A stretch of DNA of 64,000 nt from an uncultured Cohaesibacter sp. (GCF_963662805.1 NZ_OY759870.1:124001-188000); one strand, 5' to 3'; counted from the stretch's first letter, positions 34,412 to 44,091 are shown. The notes: a model not told the origin generated them from the letters alone. Made by a program: numbers and translations.

Positions 34412-35755
34412 TCAGAAGTAGACGAAGTAGGCGTAGATGGCCGAGATTGCCGTGGTGCAGAGCATCAGCGGGAAGGCCAAAACGATGAACTTCGCAAAGG
34501 AGATGCGCTGTCCGGCGCGTTCTGCAAAGCTGGCAACCATGACGTTGGCGCTGGCGCCAATCAGGGTCCCGTTACCGCCAAGGCAGGCACCCAGCGACAG
34601 ACACCACCAGAGGGGTTCAATCGCGGCAGGTCCACCGAGGTCGGCCTGCATGGCCTTGATCAGCGGGATCATCGTGGCAACAAACGGAATGTTATCGACG
34701 ATGGCCGAGAGCACAGCCGAAGCACCAAGGATGAGCATCCCTGCGAGTTCGATATTGGTGCCGGTTACGCTGAGCATTTCGGTTGCGACAATCTTCAGAA
34801 GACCGGTGTGTTCAACGCCATAAACCAGCACGAACAGACCAAGGAAGAAGAAGATCGTTTCCCATTCCACTTCCTGGAACGACTTGTGCACGTTGTGGGA
34901 CTGTTCCTCAGGAGAACCGCCGAAGCTGTGCAGCAGCAGCAGGAAAGCCGCGCCGGTCAGGGCGATGGTGCCCGGAGCCCAGCCAAGGCCGTGGCCATAG
35001 ATGAAGCCGAACAGCACAAGAGCGAGGGTGATCAGGGATTTGGTCAGCAGAACCTTGTCTTCGATGGCTTCAAAGGCGTTGTACTGCATCATCGCATGCT
35101 TGTCTTCGTCGCTGGCAACCAGCTTGCGACCCCAGAGGAAGTCAAAGAATACAAGGCAGAAGATCAGGACGATAAGGGCCGGCGGGCCAACCCAGTCAAC
35201 GAAGTCCATGAAGCCGAGACCAACAGCGGAACCGATGAGGATGTTCGGCGGGTCACCGATCAGGGTTGCCGTACCACCGATGTTGGAGGCAAAGATCTGG
35301 GAGAACAGGAACGGGTAGGCCTTCAGGTTCAGCTGATCTGTCAACAGGAGAGTGACAGGCACAACGAGCAGAACCGTCGTCACGTTATCAAGCAGGGCCG
35401 AGAAGACTGCGGTCACGATCGCCAGAGCGGCGAGCAGCATACGCGGATTGGCGTGCACGGCCTTTGCGGTGTAGATGGCGACGAACTGGAAGACACCGGA
35501 TTGCTTGGTGATGGCCACGATAACCATCATGCCAATCAAAAGGAAGATCGTGTTGAAGTCGATGCCCTGAACGACAAGTTTGAAGTTCAACACACCGAGC
35601 AGGACGAGCAGTCCGGCACCCAGGAGCGAAACAATTGCGCGGTTAATTTTCTCGGTAATAATAAAGACATAAGCCGCAATCAGGATGACCGTTGCCACGA
35701 TCATGGGCGGCCAACCGAAGACCGCGCTTGTGGCTAATTCACTGGCATGTTCCAT
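34412..35755 (-). CDS. ArsB/NhaD-type (SLC13/IT superfamily) permease
   Basis: A 447-residue polytopic protein with about 12 hydrophobic segments. IT-superfamily motifs are LLDNVTTVLLVVPVT, NIGGTATLIGDPPNILIG and GGNGTLIGASANVMV. Family members are NhaD sodium/proton antiporters, ArsB arsenite carriers, P-protein-like anion permeases or divalent anion transporters. The gene lies 89 bp downstream of a CBS-domain gene on the same strand and may be regulated by it. No arsenate or halophilic-stress genes are near, so the solute is open. Confidence 0.85.
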   Translation of the reverse strand: MEHASELATSAVFGWPPMIVATVILIAAYVFIITEKINRAIVSLLGAGLLVLLGVLNFKLVVQGIDFNTIFLLIGMMVIVAITKQSGVFQFVAIYTAKAVHANPRMLLAALAIVTAVFSALLDNVTTVLLVVPVTLLLTDQLNLKAYPFLFSQIFASNIGGTATLIGDPPNILIGSAVGLGFMDFVDWVGPPALIVLIFCLVFFDFLWGRKLVASDEDKHAMMQYNAFEAIEDKVLLTKSLITLALVLFGFIYGHGLGWAPGTIALTGAAFLLLLHSFGGSPEEQSHNVHKSFQEVEWETIFFFLGLFVLVYGVEHTGLLKIVATEMLSVTGTNIELAGMLILGASAVLSAIVDNIPFVATMIPLIKAMQADLGGPAAIEPLWWCLSLGACLGGNGTLIGASANVMVASFAERAGQRISFAKFIVLAFPLMLCTTAISAIYAYFVYF

Positions 35756-35844
35756 CGATACACTAAAGCTCTTCTAACTATCGACGGATGTGTGGCGTTG
35801 CTTGGACACACATCCAATCTGGGCTTTCTATTTTGCTGTGCCGT

Positions 35845-36312
35845 TTAACGGGACTGATATTCGTCACGTTCCAGTTCGGCGATGGCGGACTGTTCCGTCA
35901 CGATGCCGAGGAACTTGCCGGTACTTCGGTCCACGATCGACAGCGGACTGCCGTGCTTGGCCAGCTTGCGAATTCCTTCCCAGACCGAGAGGTCGGGGCT
36001 AAGGACGATTGGGTTCTTGTCCATGGCAGCCTCAATGGACTGCGCTTTGATCGAGCGCAGACGGCGCGCGATATCAGGTTTTGCACCTCGGACAAAGTCG
36101 AGCCTGTCGAGGCCCTCGAGCATTTTCACTGCGGTCGGAAGCATTTCCTCGAGCAGCGAGTCAAAACCGAACATCCCGAGCAGGACATTGTCCTTGTCGA
36201 GAACTGGGGCTTTGCGAATGCTGTGGCTTTCGAGGACTTTCATTGCTTCCTCAACGGTTTGGTCCGGGGTCAGGCTGACCACTTTGTCGACCATCGCGTC
36301 TATGCAAGGCAT
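35845..36312 (-). CDS. CBS domain-containing protein
   Basis: A 155-residue protein made of two CBS domains. The first is around VDKVVSLTPDQTVEEAMKVL; the second is around IVLSPDLSVWEGIRKLAKHGSPLSIVD and ends near ATGKFLGIVTE-type sequence. CBS pairs usually bind adenosine nucleotides and tune transporters or enzymes. A GGAGGTTACC ribosome site precedes the ATG. It is upstream of the ArsB/NhaD-type permease gene and probably cotranscribed with it. Confidence 0.88.
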   Translation of the reverse strand: MPCIDAMVDKVVSLTPDQTVEEAMKVLESHSIRKAPVLDKDNVLLGMFGFDSLLEEMLPTAVKMLEGLDRLDFVRGAKPDIARRLRSIKAQSIEAAMDKNPIVLSPDLSVWEGIRKLAKHGSPLSIVDRSTGKFLGIVTEQSAIAELERDEYQSR

Positions 36313-36956
36313 GGTAACCTCCTTCTGATTTTTAGCGGCATGAACGATCTGCTTTATGAATATAAATTACACCCAAAAGCAAACCGCATCCAACGCGGAT
36401 GCACCATGTCGTTCCGTCCGGTCGGCTTCAAGTGCCAAGACCCAAAGCCTGTCATCAATAGTCCGGTTTGCAATGGGGAAACTAGGAGTCTTGATCGTCA
36501 CGCACAAGCTCTCTCTAAGGTGCAGTTCACGTACAACCAAAGTTTGAGCCCGGCATGGGCGTTTTAACGGAAACCTCGCGTGAATCCTAGACCTGCGGCC
36601 GATTGTCAACAGTTCATGTGCGGCTTTCGGACGCAGTTTGATACTATTTTTTGATGCCATTCAAATCAGGCACATATGTTGCATGGGTGCTATGCGCCGT
36701 GAGCGCAGAAAGCGGTGGATAGACTTGCGTTTGGACGCGCACATGACGCCTGGAGACCCTGAGCGTTTCGCCCAAGTGGCCGCTGAAGACTGAGTTAAGG
36801 AAGAGAATTTCGCTTCGGATTGGCTCAGTGAGTTCAGATCAACGAATAGTGTTCGTCCGCCCGCTTGACAGGACTTGCGCGTGCAAAGGGCTCGGCAGGA
36901 CGAAGGGGGGGGCGGTGTGGAGCGGGCCATGTAGGTACGGCCCGCCCCGGATGTCG
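36313..36956. other. Intergenic region between the CBS gene and the polytopic membrane-protein gene
   Basis: A 644-bp gap. No convincing gene is present. A 36-codon frame at 36683-36792 (start MGAMRRERRK) has no clear ribosome site. A GCGGGCC/GGCCCGC stem (36922-36945), just past the membrane-protein gene's stop, may be a weak terminator. Nothing else stands out. Confidence 0.4.
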
Positions 36957-38351
36957 TCAGGCAATCAGATAGGCATAGATCAGCGACCAGACCGAGAGCA
37001 AAGTCACTGAAACCAGAAAATAGAGCCGGTTCCAAACCCGTCCCACATCCACCGTCGGGATGTTGCCGAAGCGGGCAATCAGCATGTTGGTCGCAGTGAA
37101 GGGCGAGGTCAGCCCGGTGAGCGCCCAGCCGCACATCATCGCCACAGCAAAGGCCGATGGATGGAAGCCGAACAAGGCAGCATCCGGGAGCAGAGGAGCG
37201 ACCAGCGCGAGGGTCAGGATCGGGTTGCCACCCAACTGCCCCGCGATCGGCATGATCCAGAGGATGACCAGCAGCAACAGCCAGCCGGGCATGACGGTCG
37301 CATCAATTCCCGCATGGCCTAACAGCGGGACAAGGATCGCCGAACCCACCACGCCGATGTAACCCGCGCTCATCAGCAACAGGAGATCGGATTGAAACGC
37401 CGGGATTTCGATTTGCACATAGTGCAGCAGATGCGCCTTGAGCGCCGCTGGCTTCTTGAGCTGGATGAAGAGCCAGATGATCGAGATCAGTGGCACCACC
37501 ACCAGCACGATGCCGACGATGCGGATACCAAGCAGGATCTCAATCGCCAGAACCGGAACGAGAATGGTCACCAACAGAACCCCAAGCGGCACCAAGGCTT
37601 TCCAGTTGAGGTCGGTGGTCAGGCGTGTTCCCTTTTTGGTCGAGGAAACCTTGGGTTTGAAGATCGAATCAATCGCCCAGCCGGTACAAAGAAGGATCAC
37701 CGAGCTGACAAGGCCGGGTAGCGCGATGGCTAGCCAGTTCAGGCCCGGAATGAGAGCTGCGGCCATGGCGGTCGAAAAGGCCATCGGCGACCACGTCAGG
37801 CCGGAGATGAAGCCGCGCTGAATGGCGAGCAGCATTCTTCGCGAGCGAATGGCCCTGATTTCCTCGTTCTTCTCGTCCTTGGCACTCGCCAGCGCCAGGG
37901 CGCCAAGCAGCTGGATCGAGCCGTAATTGAGCAGCAGACTGAAGAGCTGCGTACCGACTGACAGGGAAATATAGCGTCGCCCGGGAGGCTGTGCCGCTAG
38001 AAAACCACCAGCTTTTGCCATGGCCGCGGAATTGGATGCTGCGTTGCGAAGAACGGTCAAGGCGCTGAAGAAGGAAGCCAGAAAGCCGGCACTGACAATT
38101 ACGCGCCAGAGAACCTCGCGCCAGTTATCATTGAGGACGATCAGCGCGACTGTCAGCGACAGGCTGACAACAAGAAAGATCTTGCCGGTTCGCGATGCTT
38201 TGCTGGCCATCAGGGCAACGATCAACAACAGGCAGACGAGCAGGGGCCAGCGCACCAGATCGATGTGGCTCCATTCGAAGAGCGCCTGAAGAATGATGAT
38301 TGCTACGATGAGCCAGCCGAAAATGCGATCGCCCAGATGAGGAACGGCCAT
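36957..38351 (-). CDS. Polytopic membrane protein of unknown function (possible IT-type transporter)
   Basis: A 464-residue hydrophobic protein with about 12 predicted membrane segments. It includes a segment (PFTATNMLIARFGNI) after an LTGLTS motif and a GQLGGNPILTLALV segment. These recall ion-transporter superfamily hairpins but are not diagnostic. No ATPase or binding-protein gene is adjacent. It starts after a 720-bp gap and ends before a weak GC-rich stem. I do not recognise the family, and the transported solute is unknown. Confidence 0.8.
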   Translation of the reverse strand: MAVPHLGDRIFGWLIVAIIILQALFEWSHIDLVRWPLLVCLLLIVALMASKASRTGKIFLVVSLSLTVALIVLNDNWREVLWRVIVSAGFLASFFSALTVLRNAASNSAAMAKAGGFLAAQPPGRRYISLSVGTQLFSLLLNYGSIQLLGALALASAKDEKNEEIRAIRSRRMLLAIQRGFISGLTWSPMAFSTAMAAALIPGLNWLAIALPGLVSSVILLCTGWAIDSIFKPKVSSTKKGTRLTTDLNWKALVPLGVLLVTILVPVLAIEILLGIRIVGIVLVVVPLISIIWLFIQLKKPAALKAHLLHYVQIEIPAFQSDLLLLMSAGYIGVVGSAILVPLLGHAGIDATVMPGWLLLLVILWIMPIAGQLGGNPILTLALVAPLLPDAALFGFHPSAFAVAMMCGWALTGLTSPFTATNMLIARFGNIPTVDVGRVWNRLYFLVSVTLLSVWSLIYAYLIA

Positions 38352-38807
38352 TCGTTTGATCCTGTTTAACCGGAAGAACCTTCAAGACCCGACATCAAGG
38401 GAGGGAGGAGAGATGGGGCGAACGGCTTGCCGGTTGAGACGGGCCTGAACCGGGTTTGCGATGGGAGGTCGCCCCTAATTCAGCCCAGTATTGCAAGAGA
38501 TTAAGAAAAACGCATAAACCAAAAGTCTAAGTTTGATCAAGAGGCGATTTGGCTTTGCTGCGACAACAAACTGTCATGTCGCCCAAAGGTTGATGAGATG
38601 AAAAGGACCGCGTTCAGTTGGGTTTGAGTGTCAAGATGACAGTGTCCTGAAGAGCGTGCATTGAGCATCAGGGGTACTCGGAACGGATTGATGAGTCGCC
38701 AAAATACGTGATCGGCTGGATCCATTCCCAAACGTAAAGTTGTGGCGACTTGCAACAGCTGACCTTGCGGGATGTCTCCGTGTGGGCGCGAAATGAACAG
38801 GACATGC

Positions 38808-38830
38808 TGTCTTTTAGAGTAGAAAAGACA
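38808..38830. promoter_or_regulatory. Inverted repeat upstream of the glp operon
   Basis: TGTCTTTT and AAAAGACA form perfect 8-bp arms around 7 bp. With the next repeat it makes an AT-rich cluster about 240 bp before glpV, a plausible operator region. Confidence 0.4.
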
Positions 38831-38864
38831 AATGAAAACAGTGTCTTGTAAATATTTTTCTTTT

Positions 38865-38896
38865 CTACTAAAAATTTAGTTTGACAAATTTAGTAG
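38865..38896. promoter_or_regulatory. CTACTAAA/AAATTTAGTAG inverted repeat upstream of the glp operon
   Basis: The left arm CTACTAAAAATTT and right arm AAATTTAGTAG are complementary apart from two extra bases. AAATTTAGT is also repeated directly at 38872 and 38886. It lies about 175 bp upstream of the glpV start codon, a candidate regulator site. Confidence 0.4.
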
Positions 38897-39071
38897 TTAT
38901 ACTGAACATGATTGGCATCGGTATTATGACACAGTCTCATATCGTTGAGCAACTTCGGCGGGAAAGACTTTCGCCGATGTCTCAGACCATAGCACCCGAC
39001 ATGATCGGCGGTGAGAACCGGCATCATGGATAGGCGTGCGACAGGCGAGCTTACTTTGGGAGGAGTAAAGT

Positions 39072-40808
39072 ATGCGCAAAATTCTGCTATCGGCAGTCGC
39101 CATCTCGGCCATGATTGCCTCTTCGTCTGCCGTTCAGGCAGACAGTGCCGCAGCCAAGAAATGGATCGATCAGGAATTCCAGCCCTCCGTTCTTACGAAG
39201 GACGAACAGATGGGCGAGATGGATTGGTTCATCAAGGCGGCAGAGCCCTTCAAGGGCATGGAAATCAACGTCCTGTCGGAAGGCATTCCGACCCATTCCT
39301 ACGAGTCCGAAGTGTTGACCAAGGCCTTCGAGGAAATCACCGGCATCAAAGTCAATCACCAGATCCTTGGTGAAGGCGAGGTCGTGCAGGCGGTTCAAAC
39401 CCAGATGCAGACCAAGCGCAATCTCTATGATGCCTATGTCAACGACTCCGACCTCATCGGCACCCATTCCCGCCTGCAACTGGCCTACAATCTCACTGAC
39501 ATGATGGCAGGCGACTGGAAGGACGTGACCAACCCGGGGCTCGATCTCGATGACTTCATGGGCACCGAATTCACCACTGGCCCGGACGGCAAACTCTACC
39601 AGATGCCCGATCAGCAGTTCGTGAACCTCTACTGGTTCCGCAAGGACTGGTTCGACCGCGAAGATCTGAAGGAACAGTTCAAGGCGAAATACGGCTATGA
39701 GCTGGGCGTTCCCGTCAACTGGTCCGCCTATGAAGACATCGCCGAATTCTTCTCCAAGGACGTCAAGGAAATCGACGGCGTTGCCATCTATGGCCACATG
39801 GACTATGGCAAGCGCGCGCCCGATCTCGGCTGGCGCATGACCGACGCATGGCTCTCCATGGCCGGTGCCGGTTCGAAAGGCAAACCGAACGGTGTGCCGA
39901 TCGATGAATGGGGCATCCGCATGGAGAAAGGCTCCTGTAATCCGGCTGGCGCATCCGTGACCCGCGGCGGGGCCACCAACGGTCCGGCTGCTGTCTATGC
40001 GATCCGCAAGTGGGACGAATGGCTGCGCAACTACGCTCCCCCGGGCGCAGCATCCTATGACTTCTATCAGTCGCTGCCTGCATTGGCTCAGGGGAACGTC
40101 GCCCAGCAGATCTTCTGGTACAGCGCCTTTACCGCCGACATGGTCAAGCCGCAGTCCGAAGGCAACAACACGGTCGATGCCGAGGGCACCCCTCTGTGGC
40201 GCATGGCTCCGTCGCCCCATGGCCCCTATTGGGAAGATGGCCAGAAGGTCGGTTATCAGGATGTGGGCTCGTGGACATTCCTCAATTCCACCCCTACCGA
40301 TCGCGCAAAGGCGGCATGGCTCTATGCCCAGTTCGTGGTCTCCAAGACCGTCGACGTGAAAAAGTCCCACGTTGGTCTGACCTTCATTCGTGACAGCTCT
40401 GTGCGTCATGAGAGCTTTACCGAGCGCGCTCCGAAACTCGGCGGTCTCGTCGAATTCTATCGCTCGCCCGACCGGACCGCATGGTCCCCGACTGGCATCA
40501 ACGTGCCCGATTATCCCAAGCTGGCCCAGCTCTGGTGGCAGCAAATCGGTGACGTGAACTCCGGTGCCTTCACCCCGCAGGAAGCAATGGATCGCCTGGC
40601 CGGTGAAATGGACACCATCATGGGCCGTATGCAGAAAGCCGATGAAAGCGCCAACGTTTATGGCGGTTGCGGCCCGCGTCTGAACGAAGAGAAAGACGCT
40701 GCTTGGTGGTCTCAGAACGGTGGCGCCAAGCCCAAGCTCGACAATGAGAAGCCACAGGGCATGACGGTCAACTATGACGATCTGGTCGCTCGCTGGGCTG
40801 CCAATTGA
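39072..40808 (+). CDS. glpV: Glycerol ABC transporter substrate-binding protein
   Basis: A 578-residue periplasmic protein, the size of GlpV rather than of ordinary sugar-binding proteins. The signal peptide (RKILLSAVAISAMIASSSAVQA) likely cleaves after Ala23. Family 1 solute-binding features follow: EGIPTHSYESEVLTKAFEE, GEGEVVQAVQTQMQT and GPDGKLYQMPDQQFVNLYWF. A GGGAGGAG ribosome site precedes the ATG. In Rhizobium the GlpSTPQV system imports glycerol. Here the binding-protein gene comes first, followed by a terminator-like hairpin and the two ATPase and two permease genes, all on the plus strand. Confidence 0.85.
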   Translation: MRKILLSAVAISAMIASSSAVQADSAAAKKWIDQEFQPSVLTKDEQMGEMDWFIKAAEPFKGMEINVLSEGIPTHSYESEVLTKAFEEITGIKVNHQILGEGEVVQAVQTQMQTKRNLYDAYVNDSDLIGTHSRLQLAYNLTDMMAGDWKDVTNPGLDLDDFMGTEFTTGPDGKLYQMPDQQFVNLYWFRKDWFDREDLKEQFKAKYGYELGVPVNWSAYEDIAEFFSKDVKEIDGVAIYGHMDYGKRAPDLGWRMTDAWLSMAGAGSKGKPNGVPIDEWGIRMEKGSCNPAGASVTRGGATNGPAAVYAIRKWDEWLRNYAPPGAASYDFYQSLPALAQGNVAQQIFWYSAFTADMVKPQSEGNNTVDAEGTPLWRMAPSPHGPYWEDGQKVGYQDVGSWTFLNSTPTDRAKAAWLYAQFVVSKTVDVKKSHVGLTFIRDSSVRHESFTERAPKLGGLVEFYRSPDRTAWSPTGINVPDYPKLAQLWWQQIGDVNSGAFTPQEAMDRLAGEMDTIMGRMQKADESANVYGGCGPRLNEEKDAAWWSQNGGAKPKLDNEKPQGMTVNYDDLVARWAAN

Positions 40809-40838
40809 TCGGGTAACCGTCTCCAACCGACACTGACC

Positions 40839-40884
40839 AGCCAGGGCTCCCAACAGCGGAAGTGGCTTTGAGAGCCCTGGTTTT
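40839..40884 (+). terminator. Intercistronic terminator-like hairpin after glpV
   Basis: Stem CCAGGGCTC (40841-40849) / GAGCCCTGG (40872-40880), extendable by A-T and G-T pairs, followed by TTTTC. It likely attenuates transcription so that the binding protein is made in excess. Confidence 0.7.
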
Positions 40885-41047
40885 CGGGTGTGTTCTGCCT
40901 TGCCGACAGCACGACCAAGACCGGTTGCCTGCTTCGCGGATATGAACGCGCGGAGAGGCCTTGTGCAATCGCGCGGCTTTCAAAAGCCATTGACGCCCCG
41001 AGACAAGAAAACAAAGACCGCCGCCGAGCGGGGGTGAGGTGATAGCA

Positions 41048-42112
41048 ATGACGCTCGAAGTCAAAGACATAACGAAACGGGTCGAGGGACGCCTTCACAT
41101 CAAGGAAACATCCCTCCGCCTCGAGCCGGGACATTTCAACGTTCTGCTTGGAGAAACCGGAGCTGGCAAGACCTCGCTCATCAAGCTGATGGCCGGTCTT
41201 GATCGCTGCGCTTCCGGTGCAATCCTGATGGATGGCGAGGATGTCACGACCCAGAGCACGCAACAGCGCAACATCTCTCTCGTGCATCAGTTCTTTGTCA
41301 ATTATCCGCATATGACCGTCTTCGACAACATCGCCTCGCCGCTCAAGGTGGCGGGCATGGCCCGATCCGAGATCGAAGGCCGGGTCGAGGAAGCCGCCGA
41401 CATTCTTCAATTGCGCCCGATGCTGCACCGTCGCCCGCACGAGCTGTCCGGTGGACAGCAGCAGCGCACGGCGCTGGCCCGTGCCATCGCCAAGCAGTCA
41501 AAGGCGGTGTTTCTCGACGAGCCGCTCGCCAATCTCGACTATAAGCTGCGCGAAGAACTCCGCGCGCAGCTGCCCGAGCTGTTTGCCGGTCGTGGGGCGG
41601 TGGTGGTGTATGCTACCTCCGAGCCGGAAGAAGCTCTGCTGCTCGGCGGTTATACCGCGCTGATGGAAGATGGCCGGGTGACCCAGTTCGGTCGCACCGC
41701 CGACATCTATCGCGATCCGCACGACCTCGTCTCCGCCGACATCTTCTCCGACCCGCCGATCAATTCGGCCAGTATCCGCAAGATCGGGAGCGAAATCCAT
41801 CTCACCGGGGATGTGCGTTGGCCCGCTGAGGGCAAGATCAGCGAGATGGCTGATGGAAGCTACACGATGGCGATCCGTCCCCACCACATAAGCCCTGTGC
41901 GCAAGAGCGAGGATCATGTCGCCATGCGTGGGAAAGTCCTCGTCACGGAACTCAGCGGTTCGGAATCGAGCGCCCATTTTCGCCTCGGCGAACAAAGCTG
42001 GGTCGCTCTCTCTGCCGGGGTTCATCCCTATCACATCGGGGCGGAGCACGAGTTCTTCCTCGACACCAGCCACTGTTTCTACTTCCATCCCGACGGGCAA
42101 CGCATCAGCTAG
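41048..42112 (+). CDS. glpS: Glycerol ABC transporter ATP-binding protein GlpS-like
   Basis: A 354-residue ATPase with Walker A GETGAGKT (35-42), canonical LSGGQ (133-137) and Walker B VFLDEP (154-159). The H-loop is replaced: the sequence reads VYATSEPEEA, with Ser191 where His is expected. ATG 41048 is chosen over the GTG at 41039 because GAGGTG lies at good spacing before it. It lies 14 bp before the second ATPase gene. In Rhizobium GlpS and GlpT form the ATPase pair of the glycerol importer. The missing H-switch is discussed as a finding. Confidence 0.85.
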   Translation: MTLEVKDITKRVEGRLHIKETSLRLEPGHFNVLLGETGAGKTSLIKLMAGLDRCASGAILMDGEDVTTQSTQQRNISLVHQFFVNYPHMTVFDNIASPLKVAGMARSEIEGRVEEAADILQLRPMLHRRPHELSGGQQQRTALARAIAKQSKAVFLDEPLANLDYKLREELRAQLPELFAGRGAVVVYATSEPEEALLLGGYTALMEDGRVTQFGRTADIYRDPHDLVSADIFSDPPINSASIRKIGSEIHLTGDVRWPAEGKISEMADGSYTMAIRPHHISPVRKSEDHVAMRGKVLVTELSGSESSAHFRLGEQSWVALSAGVHPYHIGAEHEFFLDTSHCFYFHPDGQRIS

Positions 42113-42126
42113 AAAGGGCCGAACCT

Positions 42127-43212
42127 ATGGCAAAGATCACGCTTTCCGGCTTGCGGCACTCCTATTATCCCGATCCCAAGGGGCCGGATGATTATGCCCT
42201 CAAGCAGCTCGATATCACTTGGGAGGATGGCGGAGCCTATGCCCTGCTCGGCCCGTCCGGCTGTGGCAAGTCTACCTTGCTCAACATCATCTCCGGGCTT
42301 CTCGTTCCCTCCGAGGGGCAGATCCTGTTCAATGATCGCGATGTCACCCGACTGAAACCGGCAGAGCGCAACATCGCGCAGGTGTTCCAATTCCCCGTCA
42401 TCTACGACACCATGACGGTCTATGACAATCTCGCCTTCCCCTTGCGCAATCGCAAGGCTGATGAAGCAACAGTCAGGGCCCGGGTCGAGGCCATCGCTTC
42501 CATGCTCGATGTCACTGAGATGCTCGGCACCAAGGCTGCAGGCCTGTCGCCGGACAACAAGCAGAAGATCTCCATGGGACGCGGCCTCGTGCGCGAGGAC
42601 ATCAATGTGATCATGTTCGACGAGCCGCTGACGGTGATCGATCCGCATTTGAAATGGAAGCTGCGCTCCAAATTGAAGGAGCTGCATCAGGAGCTGAAGG
42701 CGACAATGATCTATGTGACCCACGACCAAACCGAGGCACTGACCTTTGCCGATCAGGTTGTGGTGATGCAGGAGGGCGAGGTGGTCCAGATCGGAACCCC
42801 CGTCGAGCTGTTCGAACGGCCGACCCATACCTTCGTTGGCCATTTTATCGGCTCCCCCGGCATGAATATTCTGCCCTGCGAGGTGGTGGGCGAGCGGGCA
42901 TTGTTCCACGGAACACCCGTCGCCCTTGAGGGGGCAATCGAGCCGGGGGAGGGAGCGATGACCGAGATTGGCGTACGCCCCGAACACATCAAGTTTGGCA
43001 CGGATGGCCTTGGGGGCACGGTGCGCAAGGTCTCTGATATCGGCCGCCACAACGTGGTCGAGGTGATGGTAGGCAAAACATCCGTCAACCTCATTACCGA
43101 GCATCAAACGCCCAACCCCGGCGAGAGTGTCTACATCGCCCCGGACCCGGCCCGAACGCGGCTCTATCGTGACGGTTGGATCGCAACGAAAGCGACAGGA
43201 GCCAACCCATGA
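42127..43212 (+). CDS. glpT: Glycerol ABC transporter ATP-binding protein GlpT-like
   Basis: A 361-residue ATPase with Walker A GPSGCGKST (42-50), Walker B VIMFDEP (161-167) and a normal H-loop His199 (YVTHDQTEA). The signature segment is degenerate, reading LSPDNKQK (140-147) in place of LSGGQQQR. A C-terminal regulatory (TOBE-like) domain follows. It complements GlpS, which has a good signature but no H-loop His. The GlpP start overlaps its stop by 4 bp. Confidence 0.85.
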   Translation: MAKITLSGLRHSYYPDPKGPDDYALKQLDITWEDGGAYALLGPSGCGKSTLLNIISGLLVPSEGQILFNDRDVTRLKPAERNIAQVFQFPVIYDTMTVYDNLAFPLRNRKADEATVRARVEAIASMLDVTEMLGTKAAGLSPDNKQKISMGRGLVREDINVIMFDEPLTVIDPHLKWKLRSKLKELHQELKATMIYVTHDQTEALTFADQVVVMQEGEVVQIGTPVELFERPTHTFVGHFIGSPGMNILPCEVVGERALFHGTPVALEGAIEPGEGAMTEIGVRPEHIKFGTDGLGGTVRKVSDIGRHNVVEVMVGKTSVNLITEHQTPNPGESVYIAPDPARTRLYRDGWIATKATGANP

Positions 43213-44072
43213 AAACCGAAAATCAAAAGGGCTGGCTCTTCGTCCTTCCCGTGCTGGTGCTCGTCGCCTTCAATGCGTTGATCCCGATGATGACCGTGGT
43301 CAATTATTCGGTACAAGAGACTTTCGGCGACAATCTCTTCTTCTGGCAGGGGCTGGACTGGTTCGAGCAGATCCTCAATTCCGAGCGCTTTCATCTGGCG
43401 CTTGGGCGGCAGTTTCTCTTCACCGGCCTCATTCTGATTATCGAGGTGCCGCTCGGCATCGCCATCGCACTTGCCATGCCACGCAAGGGTATCTGGGTGC
43501 CGGTCTGTCTCGTCACCATGGCCCTGCCGATGCTGATCCCCTGGAACGTGGTCGGAGCCATGTGGAACATCTTCACGCTTCCGGACATCGGGCTTCTGGG
43601 CTACCTGATGAACCACACCCTCGGCATCGACTACAACATGACACAGGACCCGATCGCCGCGTGGGTGACGATCATCGTCATGGATGTCTGGCACTGGACC
43701 TCGCTTGTCGTGCTACTGGCCTATGCCGGCCTTGTCTCTATCCCCGACGCCTTCTATCAGGCCGCTGAGGTGGATGGTGCCTCGCGCTGGTCGGTCTTCC
43801 GCTACATCCAGTTGCCCAAGATGAAACAGGTTCTGACCATCGCCATCCTGCTGCGCTTCATGGACAGCTTCAACATCTATACCGAACCCTTCACCCTCAC
43901 CGGCGGCGGGCCGGGTAACTCGACGACCCTCCTGTCCATCGACCTCGTCAAGATCGCTCTTGGTCAGTTCGACCTCGGTCCGGCGGCGGCCATGTCGCTG
44001 ATCTATTTCGCCATCACGTTGCTGGTTTCATGGCTGTTCTACACCCTGATGAACCGCGACACGCAGGATTGA
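43209..44072 (+). CDS. glpP: Glycerol ABC transporter permease GlpP-like
   Basis: A 287-residue MalF-type permease with about six membrane segments. The EAA-type cytoplasmic loop is visible as YQAAEVDGASRWSVFRYIQLP. ATG 43209 overlaps the stop of the GlpT gene by 4 bp, so the longer upstream frame is rejected. It is followed after 19 bp by the second permease. It should form the glycerol channel with GlpQ. Confidence 0.87.
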   Translation: MKTENQKGWLFVLPVLVLVAFNALIPMMTVVNYSVQETFGDNLFFWQGLDWFEQILNSERFHLALGRQFLFTGLILIIEVPLGIAIALAMPRKGIWVPVCLVTMALPMLIPWNVVGAMWNIFTLPDIGLLGYLMNHTLGIDYNMTQDPIAAWVTIIVMDVWHWTSLVVLLAYAGLVSIPDAFYQAAEVDGASRWSVFRYIQLPKMKQVLTIAILLRFMDSFNIYTEPFTLTGGGPGNSTTLLSIDLVKIALGQFDLGPAAAMSLIYFAITLLVSWLFYTLMNRDTQD

Positions 44073-44091
44073 GAGGAAAGAGAATAAGACC

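Larger units (their letters stand above)
38352..39071. other. Intergenic/regulatory region upstream of the glycerol importer operon
   Basis: A 720-bp region without a supported gene. Its right part (38800-38910) is AT-rich and holds two inverted repeats listed separately. A TTGACA at 38881 looks like a -35 box, but the nearest TATACT is only 11 bp away, so the promoter is not assigned. The left part shows nothing recognisable. Confidence 0.5.

Noticed and set aside
36661..37134. A 157-residue minus-strand frame at the end of the polytopic membrane-protein gene
   Set aside because: It largely shadows the membrane-protein gene and the gap, in another frame.
38881..38903. TTGACA and TATACT as a sigma-70 promoter for the glp operon
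   Set aside because: The spacing is only 11 bp, too short for a sigma-70 promoter.
39087..40853. A 588-residue open frame on the minus strand
   Set aside because: It is antisense to the glpV gene, which has a signal peptide and a strong ribosome site.
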